From positions 1,061,501-1,125,500 of the forward strand of contig JAFMOC010000084.1 of assembly GCA_019802505.1 (NCBI GenBank): 64,000 nucleotides of DNA. Reading direction: 5' to 3'. The notes below the pieces were generated by a model. The model saw only the letters and a program-made list of their open reading frames with translations. It did not search any database and was not told the DNA's origin. Source of the DNA: Corydoras sp. C115 (lineage: Eukaryota > Chordata > Actinopteri > Siluriformes > Callichthyidae). A program made the translations under genes and the position numbers. Shown in pieces: positions 49,101-51,586 of this stretch (position 1 is its first letter; each line of letters opens with the position of its first letter).

Positions 49101-51586
49101 AAGCATGCGTGGGTACGAATAAACGCTCCCACGAAATACGACCTGCACGGAGAAGGTGTGCAGCGCCGTACCGTGGTTGAACGCGGAAGGAGAGTCCAAC
49201 AAACCCTTTACAAACTCATAAAACGAGATTCATTAGTGTTTTCAATCAGGTATTGGGAAACACCTGTGGATGTCAACGAGCAGCAATCAAGCATGATAAG
49301 CACCAATTAGGCAGATTTAAAAGGACTGTGATACTCAGCTCCTTCTAGACATCTACTGGTGTGTTTACAAGCATGGTGAAGGCAAGAGAATGGTCCCAGA
49401 AGACAAGAGAAGAGGTTATTGCTCTTCACAAGAATGGCAATGGATATAAAAAGATTGCGAAGTTGTTAAATATTCCAAGAGACACTATCGGAAGTATCAT
49501 TCGCAAGTTCAAGTTAAAGGGCACAGTGGAAACGTTACCTGGTCGTGGCAGAAAGAAGATCCTGACCGCGACTGCTGTGCGCTACCTGAAGCGTAATGTG
49601 GAGAAAAATCCCCGCGTGACTGCTAAGGAACTGAAAAAAGACCTGTCATAGATGTGGGCACTGAAGTTTCAGCTCAGACAATAAGGCGCGCACTGCATAA
49701 CGAAGACCTCCATGCCAGAACTCCCAAGCGCACCCCCTTGCTGACTCCAAAGAACAAGAAAAGTCAACTGCAGTATGCCAAAAGTCATGTGGACAAGCCA
49801 CAAAGGTTTTGGGACAGTGTACTGTGGTCAGATGAAACTAAATTAGAACTGTTTGGGACAATGGACCAGCGCTATGTTTGGAGGAGGAAGAACCAGGCTT
49901 ATGAACAAAAGAACACCTTGCCTACTGTGAAGCATGGCGGGGGGTCAATTATGCTTTGGGGCTGTTTTGCTTCTAATGGTACAGGAAAGCTTCAACGTGT
50001 GCAGGGTACCATGAATTCCCTTCAGTACCAGGAGATCTTGGAGGAAAATGTGATGGAGTCAGTCACAAACCTGCGGCTTGGGAGACGTTGGACCTTCCAA
50101 CAGGACAATGATCCGAAGCACACATCCAAGTCCACTAGAGCATGGTTGAACATGAAAGGCTGGAACATTCTAGAGTGGCCATCGCAATCACCAGACTTAA
50201 ATCCAATTGAGAACCTCTGGTGGGACCTAAAGAAGGCAGTTGCAGTGCGCAAGCCTAAGAATGTGACTGAACTGGAGGCTTTTGCCCATGAAGAATGGGC
50301 TAAGATACCCATAGGTCGCTGCAAGACACTTGTGTCAAGCTATGCTTCACGCTTGAAAGCTGTCATAACTGGAAAAGGATGTTGTACTAAAAAATAATGT
50401 CACTAGGGGGTTGAATAAAACTGATAATGATGTGAGCACAGTAAAGACATTTGTGGTTATTCCATCATAAATATTATTTGTCTAATTTATAAGTGCCTCT
50501 TTGATATAATTGTAAATAAGATGACTGAAATGATCCAAATCAATGTCAAACTGGCCAAAACACTTTATTTCAATGGGGGTTGAATAAATTTGATCACAAC
50601 TGTATGCCTAGGGCACCTTTTCCTTTTTTTAAGTTAATTAGCTTCTGTTCATGTTCACCGAGGTAAGCAAGCGTGACAACAGCCTTTTGAAAAAACAATG
50701 TTAACTGTGCTGTCTGTCACATTAACTCCAAGGTCCAGGTAAGTATAGTGATAACCACACCAAAGAGGCAGCAGGTTCCAGAAACAAGCGATTTAATATA
50801 ATCATAAACACAAACAAAGCCTACAGCACGAACGAACCGGTACGTAGTTCAAGCTCTCTCACCGAAGAGAGAGTGGGGCTGGCTTAAATAACATAAAGAT
50901 AAGGTCACATGACTCAAGGGCAATTAAATAAAATGAGGCACAGCCGCGAAATGAAATGAAAACAAACCGAAACAAGAAAAAAGTGAAACTCTAAAGTGAA
51001 ACTCAAAACCAAATCAAACACAAAACCAAACACAGTCCAGATAATTGGGTCCGAGGATCCTGACACTGTCAAAGAAATCAGCAATATTTTCCAAAAAGCA
51101 GCTAATATTCAGGAAAATGCTCTCAGCTCTTCATCAATGGTTAAGCACTGCAGCTATTACTGGATGGAAACTGGATTTTTATTGGACTGGCAGTCCTGTA
51201 AGATGCCATCAATAGACTTATAATTTTCCAAATCTTAGAGTTTTTTCAATTGTTAAATACGGACACCTGAACACTACACAATCTGTACATGGCTGTCTAT
51301 GCTGTTGATGCTGCCCGACCACTCAAGGTGGATGAGTCGCCCACCGGGCCTTGGTCCGCCCAAGGTTTCTTCCTTAAAACAGTAGCATAACAGGGAGTCT
51401 TTTTACTTGCCACTGTTGCTTCAGCTTGCTCTTTGACTGTTTAAAGGCTTATTACACTGTAAAGCTGCTTTGTGGCAAAGTACTATTGTAAAAAATGCTC
51501 TATAAATAAAATACTTGAACTTGAACTTGACCTCCAAAAACAAAACATTTTTCTTTTTAGGGAAAGAAAATGATTTGATCATAAAG
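1083..51586 (+). CDS. type IV collagen alpha-chain gene, 17 internal exons
   Basis: This is part of a basement-membrane collagen gene. The exons are 26-82 bp long, almost all multiples of 9 or 3, and join in phase 0 except between the last two. Together they give about 296 residues of Gly-X-Y repeat broken by short interruptions, the pattern of type IV rather than fibrillar collagens. The chain would trimerise in the endoplasmic reticulum and be secreted to basement membranes. A GCNGTK motif in exon 3 matches the amino-terminal part of alpha(IV) chains. No 7S start, NC1 domain or terminal exon was found, so both ends of the gene lie elsewhere. Introns reach about 11 kb because of transposon insertion. 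I could not decide between col4a1-col4a6 type chains. Exon calls rest on splice borders and reading frame only. Confidence 0.9.
1230..1274 (+). CDS. collagen IV exon 2
   Basis: The exon is 45 bp, five perfect triplets (GIPGKPGFFGLPGLP), with a TTTATCAG acceptor and GTAAGT donor. The intron to exon 1 is only 102 bp, which looks like the original compact intron size; later introns are swollen by repeats. Confidence 0.92.
2030..2185. repeat. 21-bp heptad-coding repeat in A2
   Basis: Diverged 21-bp units around GTGACCCGAGTGAACG code seven residues each on the minus strand, of the form TRVTxAx. The same array occurs in A1 (9860-10075) and A3 (63700-64000). Confidence 0.8.
2950..3415. repeat. 27-bp coding minisatellite in A2
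   Basis: About seventeen units of the GGCGGCCCGGCGCGGGGTGC type repeat every 27 bp. On the minus strand each gives nine residues, PRAGPPLAA with V or L variants. All units seen keep the length, so the frame stays open throughout. Confidence 0.92.
5048..5059 (-). promoter_or_regulatory. primer-binding site of A2, self-complementary to the LTR
   Basis: Just inside the 5' LTR (one base apart) lies TAGGTCAGCATT. Its exact complement AATGCTGACCTA is in the LTR at 5372-5383. A minus-strand transcript starting near that point would carry a 5' end able to pair with this site, as in Tf1/sushi self-priming. Confidence 0.75.
5550..7340. other. intron with unclassified moderately GC-rich block
   Basis: From 5700 to 6340 there is a GC-richer block with a near-duplicated CAATCACATCCCAC segment (5755, 5783) and a G-tract near 5851; it may be an old LTR but I found no borders. 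From 6350 to 7340 the sequence is AT-rich with nothing recognisable. Confidence 0.4.
7341..7403 (+). CDS. collagen IV exon 3 with GCNGTK motif
   Basis: The exon is 63 bp, seven perfect triplets ending PGCNGTK. It has a TTCTTTTCAG acceptor and GTAACA donor. The Cys and the NGT glycosylation sequon in this setting are seen near the amino end of several vertebrate alpha(IV) chains, which places this exon early in the triple helix. Confidence 0.93.
7404..8765. other. intron with CA repeat and retroelement remains
   Basis: A CA/TA simple repeat lies at 7618-7712. From about 7990 the sequence looks like old retroelement material; the stretch 8580-8765 reads WINDFLPNNRSVVEG-like residues and is probably continuous with the BEL/Pao remains at 13093, because the A1 element sits between them with a target duplication. 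Confidence 0.45.
8766..9270 (-). repeat. A1 3' LTR
   Basis: This is the LTR left of the inside. In element sense it has ATTTAAGG near 9140 and, about 29 nt later, the presumed transcript start AGGCCAGCATT (complement at 9093-9103). Confidence 0.92.
9860..10075. repeat. 21/42-bp heptad-coding array in A1
   Basis: Alternating 21-bp units (GACCCGAGTGAGCGGAGAAA and GTGCACGCACATGTGACC types) make a 42-bp period. On the minus strand they code alternating heptads TRVTCAC and TRVFSPL. Confidence 0.85.
10470..10835. repeat. 27-bp coding minisatellite in A1
   Basis: Units around CGGCGAGAGGCGGCACGGCG repeat every 27 bp. One unit near 10555 and one near 10760 are shortened, and the latter breaks the reading frame. 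Confidence 0.9.
12578..12588 (-). promoter_or_regulatory. primer-binding site of A1
   Basis: AGGCCAGCATT, two bases from the 5' LTR, is the exact 11-nt complement of AATGCTGGCCT at 9093-9103 in the 3' LTR. The pair differs from that of A2 at one position, and both partners changed together. Confidence 0.78.
12591..13087 (-). repeat. A1 5' LTR with deleted self-primer
   Basis: It is nearly identical to the other LTR but lacks eight bases (AATGCTGG) after 12917. That is most of the 11-nt stretch that would pair with the primer-binding site. Confidence 0.92.
13093..13880 (+). pseudogene. BEL/Pao retrotransposon pol remains
   Basis: From 13311 the + strand reads 145 codons, including LGVGYLVENDRLYLLTSMNF and then, after a break, residues like NPLTRRQ and YDPIGLITLAKQKG. 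These match the region after reverse transcriptase in BEL/Pao Pol as I remember it. Stops and shifts are frequent. The A1 element is inserted in it. Confidence 0.5.
13195..13310. repeat. 116-bp near-perfect inverted repeat
   Basis: Arms of about 55 and 57 bases, 13195-13249 and 13254-13310, are complements with only a few differences, separated by GATT. Transcribed RNA or single-stranded DNA would form a long hairpin. Confidence 0.85.
14090..14170 (-). repeat. tRNA-like segment
   Basis: In minus sense TAGTACAACGG and, about 35 bases on, GAGTTCGAACCCCG resemble A and B boxes of a tRNA-type polymerase III promoter. It may be the head of another SINE or a tRNA pseudogene. I did not build a full cloverleaf. 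Confidence 0.35.
14391..14815. repeat. minisatellite GCTGGAGAGACCTTAGCGGG
   Basis: Units of about 27-30 bp form two blocks (14391-14600, 14640-14760). Each block is followed by a similar CGGTCTGGCTCAGGGG segment, so the whole block was duplicated as well. Confidence 0.85.
16304..17760 (+). pseudogene. LINE reverse transcriptase remains
   Basis: The frames carry TAAGPDR, VPKKPLPACLNDYRPVALTS, APQGGVLSSLLYSLYT and IIKFADEFVV, in the order of reverse-transcriptase motifs. The catalytic box that should read FADD is FADE through an indel, and several stops and shifts are present. The remainder (KTKELIVDP, GVHIAQGLSW) is the thumb/C-terminal part. Confidence 0.75.
17826..17997 (+). repeat. tRNA-headed SINE, copy 2 (headless)
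   Basis: Only the body is left, from GATCAAGTCAATTGAG to CCCCTGGATGG. It sits inside the 3' part of the LINE. Confidence 0.75.
18098..18485. other. intron without recognisable features
   Basis: AT-rich sequence with a TA repeat at 18399-18421. Confidence 0.6.
18486..18539 (+). CDS. collagen IV exon 4
   Basis: The exon is 54 bp, six triplets beginning GEKGESG. It has a TTTTCAG acceptor and GTAAGT donor. The preceding intron of 11 kb holds a complete family-A LTR element, BEL/Pao remains and a LINE. Confidence 0.93.
18625..18651 (+). CDS. collagen IV exon 5, 27 bp
   Basis: This microexon has three triplets (GCLGVAGFR), a TTTTAAG acceptor and GTACGT donor. Its size and borders fit, but 27 bp alone is weak; its place 85 bp after exon 4 and 82 bp before exon 6, in phase, supports it. 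It contains an unpaired Cys inside the helix. Confidence 0.8.
18734..18808 (+). CDS. collagen IV exon 6 with a long interruption
   Basis: The exon is 75 bp, with a CCTAATAG acceptor and GTAAGT donor. It starts GETRNFSRPNYVAGVKG, so a non-Gly-X-Y stretch of about 11 residues splits the helix; the NFS inside is a possible N-glycosylation sequon. Such interruptions are normal in type IV chains and give flexibility. Confidence 0.9.
18890..19196 (+). mobile_element. LINE 3' end with AATCT tail
   Basis: The stretch ends CAATGAAAATAAAGATAAATCTAATCTAAT, and the tail resumes at 19527-19575 after a nested SINE. This is a LINE-type 3' end; no coding part remains. Confidence 0.6.
19197..19515 (-). repeat. 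tRNA-headed SINE, copy 3
   Basis: CCATCCATCCATTATC tail at the left and CTAACCACTAAGCCAC head at the right. It is inserted in the AATCT tail of the LINE. Confidence 0.8.
19576..20090. other. intron without recognisable features
   Basis: Nothing coding; a short inverted repeat (AACAGCTAAGCAGAATAAAG region against 19710-19735) may be part of an old DNA transposon. Confidence 0.4.
20091..20153 (+). CDS. collagen IV exon 7
   Basis: The exon is 63 bp, seven perfect triplets (GSRGSQG to GPKGPI), with a CGTTGCAG acceptor and GTAAGC donor. Confidence 0.92.
20281..20316 (+). CDS. collagen IV exon 8, 36 bp
   Basis: There are four perfect triplets (GTIGLPGAPGLK). The acceptor TTGTTATAG is good; the donor GTTTTC is weak, but the exon is in phase with both neighbours, which lie within 130 bp. 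Confidence 0.85.
20388..20435 (+). CDS. collagen IV exon 9
   Basis: The exon is 48 bp (GQEGQSPRIPGPQGQK) with a GTTTTGCAG acceptor and GTTGTG donor. A four-residue interruption (PRIP) follows the second triplet. An L2-like LINE begins right after it. Confidence 0.85.
20440..22190 (+). mobile_element. L2-like LINE, 5'-truncated and broken
   Basis: Reading frames contain FPNCFKQATVKPLLKKP, then, across shifts, PQGSVLGPLLFSLYITS and HCYADDTQLHLSF (the catalytic YADD is intact) at 21162-21710, followed by LVLSRLDYCNALLDGIP. The 3' end, CGCCTTGGATAAAAGCGTCT followed by GCTAAATG and a TAAATG tail, is that of L2-clade elements in fish. A G-rich expansion lies at 22040-22051. Confidence 0.85.
22191..22677. 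other. AT-rich intron
   Basis: No feature recognised. Confidence 0.6.
22678..23720 (-). mobile_element. solo LTR, 1043 bp (family H)
   Basis: It runs TGTCAAACAC to TTTCTAACA and is flanked by a perfect 5-bp duplication ACTTG (22673-22677, 23721-23725). An AATAAA-type signal on the minus strand near 22730 suggests minus orientation. No internal region is left. The length fits a retrovirus-like element. Confidence 0.75.
24022..24096 (+). CDS. collagen IV exon 10 with interruption
   Basis: The exon is 75 bp, with a GGTTTTTAG acceptor and GTAAAA donor. It begins GDTGPPGLPGLMG and then leaves the Gly-X-Y pattern at HYAT and at ELK. Confidence 0.9.
24354..24705 (+). repeat. tRNA-headed SINE, copy 4 (full length)
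   Basis: It begins GGCGGCACGGTGGCTTAGTG, has B box GGTTCGAATCC, and ends in GAATGAATGAATG. This copy shows the whole SINE layout: polymerase III promoter head, body, short-repeat tail. Confidence 0.88.
25198..25550 (+). mobile_element. solo LTR, 353 bp (family D)
   Basis: TGTTAGGTGTGCC to CATTGTGACA, with target duplication TATAC on both sides (25193-25197, 25551-25555). It contains TATTTATAC as TATA box and TTTAATAAAGC as polyadenylation signal, so it reads on the + strand. Confidence 0.85.
25670..25985 (-). repeat. tRNA-headed SINE, copy 5
   Basis: ATTCATTCATTC tail at the left, GCTAACCACTAATCCACC head at the right. Confidence 0.8.
26316..26360 (+). CDS. collagen IV exon 11
   Basis: The exon is 45 bp, five perfect triplets (GEPGDFGDKGRPGKK), with a TTTTATAG acceptor and GTCAGT donor. 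Confidence 0.91.
26749..27037 (+). repeat. tRNA-headed SINE, copy 6 (internal deletion)
   Basis: GGCGGCACAGTGGCTTAGTG head and a GAAT tail; about 50 bases of the body are missing after the B box. Confidence 0.85.
27259..27696 (-). repeat. 3' LTR of E
   Basis: 438 bp, TGTCAGCGG to GTGAGTGACA on the + strand. In element sense TTATAAGC is followed about 29 nt later by GCGTCATATC (27526-27535), near-complement of the primer-binding site. Confidence 0.9.
27753..27971 (-). pseudogene. chromodomain end of E integrase
   Basis: The reading YLVDWEEFGPEERSWVAAAD followed by I is a chromodomain signature as found at the C terminus of chromovirus integrase, where it guides insertion to chromatin. A short basic tail GRGRPRR follows. 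Confidence 0.8.
28247..29297 (-). pseudogene. integrase of E, with RNase H region deleted before it
   Basis: Two overlapping frames give the integrase: zinc-binding HPGVERTIHLHRKYWW with SCSICPICK, the catalytic core with AIDFASDLP (first Asp), FSDRGPQFTS (second Asp) and PESTGQCESVNQ (Glu). All three catalytic residues are visible but a frameshift near 28600 separates them. Upstream, RFLVWSDE runs straight into LSRLHPCSEEDL, so most of RNase H is missing. Confidence 0.85.
29432..29728 (-). pseudogene. reverse transcriptase palm of E
   Basis: IFTKLDLRNAYNLVRIREGE and LVYIDDIYIF carry motif A and the YIDD catalytic box; LFGLTNATGVFQAFIN lies between. The frame is broken from the preceding protease part. 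Confidence 0.88.
29689..30522 (-). pseudogene. protease and start of reverse transcriptase of E
   Basis: TTALIDAGAEGNFLDSTLAE is a retropepsin active site in which the usual D-S/T-G reads DAG. After a linker, GVKLPRVSPYPLTTAESWAM and GIIQPSNSPVASGFF are the start of reverse transcriptase, then the frame is lost. Confidence 0.85.
30761..31361. mobile_element. hAT-type MITE, about 600 bp
   Basis: Terminal inverted repeats CAGGGGTGC and GCACCCCTG are flanked by an 8-bp duplication with one difference, CTCTAAAG and CTCTCAAG. This is the hAT layout. There is no transposase. It sits in the gag region of E and carries a nested SINE. Confidence 0.85.
30945..31166 (-). repeat. tRNA-headed SINE, copy 7 (internally deleted)
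   Basis: CCATCCATCCATTAAC tail at the left, AAGCCACTGTGCTGCC head at the right; the middle of the body is missing. It lies within the hAT MITE. Confidence 0.8.
31559..31912 (-). pseudogene. Gag amino-terminal part of E
   Basis: It starts MDASQSMDQVHALCEQG at 31912, 18 bases inside the LTR, and includes LRQEILELSKAMGSILERQ, a coiled-coil-like stretch, and VVEPERFDGDSEVCELFLLQ. The same pattern is in the Gag of element G. The frame ends early at 31559. Confidence 0.75.
31920..31929 (-). promoter_or_regulatory. primer-binding site of E
   Basis: GCGTCGTATC abuts the 5' LTR. The complement in the 3' LTR is GATATGACGC (27526-27535), nine of ten positions matching. The 5' LTR has lost that stretch by deletion. 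Confidence 0.6.
31930..32075 (-). repeat. 5' LTR of E, internally deleted
   Basis: It has both LTR ends (TGTCAACGG and GTGAGTGACA) but lacks about 290 bp of the middle, including the promoter. Confidence 0.85.
32076..32858. other. intron without recognisable features
   Basis: AT-rich sequence; nothing supported. Confidence 0.6.
32859..32921 (+). CDS. collagen IV exon 12
   Basis: The exon is 63 bp, seven perfect triplets rich in Lys (GEPGIPGFKGKKGDTG onward). It has a TTCTCAAG acceptor and GTAATT donor. Confidence 0.91.
33506..34783 (-). mobile_element. pol-less LTR element J
   Basis: Similar LTR-like sequences lie at 33506-33789 and 34470-34783, each beginning with TCACAATATTCCTAGGTCC. The right copy ends GAATCCTGACA; the left lacks that end. 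The 680-bp inside has no ORF. A related solo LTR is at 50715-51065. No target duplication was found, so borders are approximate. Confidence 0.65.
34849..35192 (+). repeat. tRNA-headed SINE, copy 8
   Basis: GGCGGCACGGTAGCTTAGTG head, GGTTCGAATC box, GGATGGATGG tail. Confidence 0.88.
35306..35350 (+). CDS. collagen IV exon 13
   Basis: The exon is 45 bp, five triplets (GTSGTDGLHGGYGLK), after a long poly-T tract ending TTTAG; donor GTGAAT. Confidence 0.89.
35522..35575 (+). CDS. collagen IV exon 14
   Basis: The exon is 54 bp, six perfect triplets (GLLGEEGSNGPEGHLGSK), with a TCTCGTAG acceptor and GTCAGT donor. Confidence 0.9.
35677..35718 (+). CDS. collagen IV exon 15
   Basis: The exon is 42 bp, GEKGDRGLIGPPGD, with a GGAATAG acceptor and GTAAGT donor. 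It ends on GD, so an interruption runs on into exon 16. Confidence 0.9.
35762..36103 (-). repeat. tRNA-headed SINE, copy 9
   Basis: ATCCATCCATTATC tail at the left and AAGCCACTGTGCCAC head at the right. Confidence 0.85.
36259..36614 (-). repeat. 3' LTR of B
   Basis: In sense orientation: a hairpin (AGGTGCC/GGCACCT) at the U3 tip, TATATATG, then 29 nt on GGCTGGTCGTT (complement 36427-36437) as presumed transcript start. Confidence 0.92.
36599..38812 (-). CDS. family B tandem-repeat protein, 737 aa, intact
   Basis: I know no function for this protein. It starts MRSPPSRSRKDG at 38812 and ends in the 3' LTR. Residues 1-80 are acidic and aromatic (MWDYDSDDEWMWRYGY, VSDDEGESYLYG). A basic, Arg-rich part (RRRARRRGAK) follows. 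Then come Cys-containing repeats of the type PACVPAKVLPGCEPAEVRP, about fourteen 10-residue units PRGVTPPVPK or PRGVTPPIPK, about nine units QGQHAAQPEV, and a tail of RGRPPxHAARG units. Every repeat block has a unit length divisible by three, so the frame survives. A Gag-like packaging role is conceivable from its place and the basic stretches, but there is no zinc knuckle or other known domain. The opposite-strand frames are open only because of the repeat. Confidence 0.7.
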   Translation of the reverse strand: MRSPPSRSRKDGPNYVMSMWDYDSDDEWMWRYGYAALCAEEGLDLVQVSDDEGESYLYGHILPIRTLRNSEEFWTDAPVQFVKPHAAKSRRRARRRGAKTQRARSAAAERGTCSAGQSRDASAPDRAVSGSRCEGAVPEPTLGGVNVDPCPPVSCVQSVFPTSDMSMCLGNAGGVYMFCVQDGAPEVPAEVRPVCVPAEVLRGCEPAEVRPACVPAKVLPGCEPAEVRPVCVPAKVLPACVPKVLPGCEPAEVRPACVPAKVLPACVPKVLPGCEPAEVRPACVPAKVQPACVPAEVQPACVPAEVLSAQEPMSRGVTPPVPKPRGVTPPVPKPRGVTPPVPKPRGVTPPVPKPRGVTPPVPKPRGVTPPVPKPRGVTPPIPKPRGVTPPIPKPGGVTPPIPKPGGVTPPIPKPVGVTPPIPKPVGVTPPIPKPRGVTPPIPKPRGVTSPIPKPRGRHAAHPEQQGPHAAQPEVQGQHAAQPEVQGQHAAQPEVQGQHAAQPEVQGQHAAQPEVQGQHAAQPEVQGPHAAQPEVQGPHAAQPEVQGPHAATPRRQGASASPRRHGAPAPRPAARGRPPRHAARGHPPDHAARGSPPRHAARVRGHLLARCGRPPDHAAKGRGPLLVRRGRPPRHAARVRGQLRARRGHPPDHAASGRGPLLIRRGRPSDFAARGRGPLLVRRGRPPDFAARGRSAPRSSPAQGGRRTPPPGDCFFFFSLGRVPPLRDRWGGGNVTGA
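37180..37870. repeat. 30-bp coding minisatellites in B
   Basis: Block one (37180-37420) repeats GGACCTCGGGCTGGGCGGCG; block two (37445-37870) repeats GGGCTTCGGGATGGGCGGCG with later GGTACGGG variants. Both have a 30-bp period. The blocks probably derive from one ancestral unit, since they share GGGCGGCGTG. Confidence 0.92.
37880..38255. repeat. second-order repeat coding PAEVRP/PAKVLP in B
   Basis: Units around CTGGCAGGACCTTGGCGGGC and GCTGGGCGGACCTCTGCGGG alternate. On the minus strand they give VPAKVLP and CEPAEVRP with regularly spaced Cys. Confidence 0.85.
38925..38935 (-). promoter_or_regulatory. primer-binding site of B
   Basis: GGCTGGTCGTT, one base from the 5' LTR, is the exact 11-nt complement of AACGACCAGCC in both LTRs (36427-36437, 39105-39115). 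Confidence 0.8.
38937..39292 (-). repeat. 5' LTR of B
   Basis: Same layout as the 3' LTR; the self-primer complement AACGACCAGCC is at 39105-39115. Confidence 0.92.
39420..39840 (+). pseudogene. decayed Tc1/mariner transposase
   Basis: Weak matches in order: VSTVSYYIKRHLESGGSSDR with RMRSGRSKATK (DNA-binding part), then after many breaks VMVWGCFSGLN, a transposase motif. A WPATSLNLNAV-like stretch near 41300 may be the far end, split off by later insertions. Confidence 0.5.
39990..40420 (-). pseudogene. L1-type LINE fragment, ORF1 start beside endonuclease
   Basis: Minus-strand reading gives MASKSTKQCKKDPPKPDSPG from 40356, like a fish L1 ORF1 start, and a few bases on NIIFLQETHIKHIEINRIKK to NPNDRFVVVAGML, an endonuclease (APE) amino part with the catalytic-site ETH. 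The bulk of ORF1 is missing between them. Confidence 0.5.
40421..41826. other. intron, mostly unclassified
   Basis: An AATC simple repeat lies at 40704-40742 and a GT-rich patch near 41540. A possible decayed transposase end is near 41300. No gene is supported. Confidence 0.45.
41827..41908 (+). CDS. collagen IV exon 16 with a split Gly codon
   Basis: The exon is 82 bp, with a GAGTAG acceptor and perfect GTAAGA donor. It opens with the interruption VSASNAMLK, then returns to triplets GHRGLPG to GYPGNP. The 82-bp length leaves one base, G, so the next exon must supply the other two bases of a Gly codon. Confidence 0.88.
42484..42839 (-). mobile_element. solo LTR of family B
   Basis: 356 bp, TGTCACGATAG to CCTGTTACA, with target duplication CTAAA (42479-42483, 42840-42844). 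It is clearly more diverged than the LTRs of the complete copy. Confidence 0.9.
42840..43137. other. intron without recognisable features
   Basis: Nothing supported. Confidence 0.55.
43138..46500 (-). mobile_element. L2-like LINE, nearly full length
   Basis: In minus sense a 5' leader of uncertain start (46450-46700), one long ORF with endonuclease and reverse transcriptase, and a 3' end reading AAGGTGTCCTTGAGTGTCAG, then AATAAAATG and a TTA repeat tail at 43138-43160. It is the longest LINE copy in the window. Confidence 0.88.
43282..46448 (-). pseudogene. LINE endonuclease-reverse transcriptase, disabled
   Basis: Starts MSTGRIHFWLLLLWSLL at 46448 and is open for 718 codons to 44292. Endonuclease residues are near 120-330 (FGLLNVRSLTSKGHL, FLCLTETW, GDFNIHMD, ITDHLLL). 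Reverse transcriptase follows with LRPISNLPFISKVLEK and QSGFRPLHSTETALL. Motif A reads LNLSAAFDT where the family has LDLSAAFDT, so the catalytic Asp is lost. A stop (TAA) follows FKS at 44292. Beyond it the same frame gives VPQGSVLGPLLF and HCYADDTQLYIG, and a further shift near 43745 leads to the last part (LDYCNSLLSGLP to HLFKIAYAL). Confidence 0.88.
46777..47460 (+). pseudogene. LINE ORF1-like remnant with SGNH-esterase-like part
   Basis: The frame 47076-47459 includes HIIIHTGTNTLHNN and FPERHIIISTLLPQSDTPPP and ends IYAKNLKDATMD. GTN in this place and the later DGLH resemble SGNH-hydrolase blocks III and V known from ORF1 proteins of some CR1/L2 LINEs. The preceding frame (MVELKRDGLSKEQSLMQQI) is separate. 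Remains continue to about 47800 (NCILCEKDLFTKK). Confidence 0.5.
47815..47910 (+). repeat. short dispersed repeat, copy 1
   Basis: ATACATGGACAGAGACTATA through CCTCAGAGGTCAATCC is repeated with few differences at 60455-60548. The family is unknown. Confidence 0.7.
48624..48644. repeat. run of 21 G
   Basis: An uninterrupted G tract within element C, able to form a G-quadruplex. Confidence 0.9.
48983..48992 (-). promoter_or_regulatory. primer-binding site of C
   Basis: GCACGTCTTT, one base from the 5' LTR, is the exact 10-nt complement of AAAGACGTGC at 48395-48404 in the 3' LTR. Confidence 0.7.
49203..50604 (+). mobile_element. Tc1-like transposon, left end missing
   Basis: The right terminal repeat ends TTTGATCACAACTGTA. 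The motif GGGGGTTGAATAAA occurs twice (50406-50419, 50575-50588), the IR/DR arrangement of fish Tc1 elements. No matching left terminal repeat is visible where it meets LTR C near 49203, so the left end was lost. Confidence 0.85.
49361..50397 (+). pseudogene. Tc1 transposase, one frameshift
   Basis: Frame one (49373-49648, from MVKAREWSQKTREEVIALHK) holds the paired helix-turn-helix region with a GRPR-like PGRGRKK linker. Frame two (49654-50394) holds the DDE domain: WSDETKLELFG, FQQDNDPKHTSKS and PSQSPDLNPIENLWWDLKK supply Asp, Asp and Glu with DD34E spacing. The frames differ by an extra TA at about 49648 (TCATAGATGTGG). Everything else appears intact over about 340 residues. Confidence 0.92.
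50715..51065 (-). mobile_element. solo LTR, 351 bp, related to J
   Basis: TGTCACATTAAC to GATCCTGACA with target duplication CTGTC (50710-50714, 51066-51070). It shares the GGTCCAGGTAAGT and GCAGCAGGTTCCAGAAAC stretches with element J. Confidence 0.82.
51290..51535 (+). repeat. dispersed repeat with TTGAAC tail
   Basis: It contains CCCAAGGTTTCTTCC, ACTTGCCACTGTTGC, TGTAAAGCTGCTTTGTGGCA and ends TAAATAAAATACTTGAACTTG, a LINE-like 3' end common in fish. Confidence 0.6.
51561..51586 (+). CDS. possible collagen IV exon 17, 26 bp
   Basis: A TTCTTTTTAG acceptor is followed by 26 bp and a GTAGAA donor. Joined to exon 16 the split codon becomes GGG and the frame reads KENDLIIK, ending in phase 0; 82 plus 26 makes 108 bp, an exact multiple of 9. 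KENDLIIK would be an interruption. In any other phase a stop appears at once. The phase match is the only support, so this is tentative. Confidence 0.45.

Larger units (their letters stand above)
48075..49203 (-). mobile_element. pol-less LTR element C, truncated
   Basis: The left (3') LTR is 48075-48527, TGTCACCGCTG to CACCTGTGACA. The right (5') LTR begins at 48994 and keeps only about 210 bp before it meets a Tc1 element. The inside is just 466 bp: PPT-like GGGGTGGGGGTA, a G tract, a short Gly/Arg/Pro-coding part and the primer-binding site. It is a TRIM-like miniature element. Confidence 0.8.
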
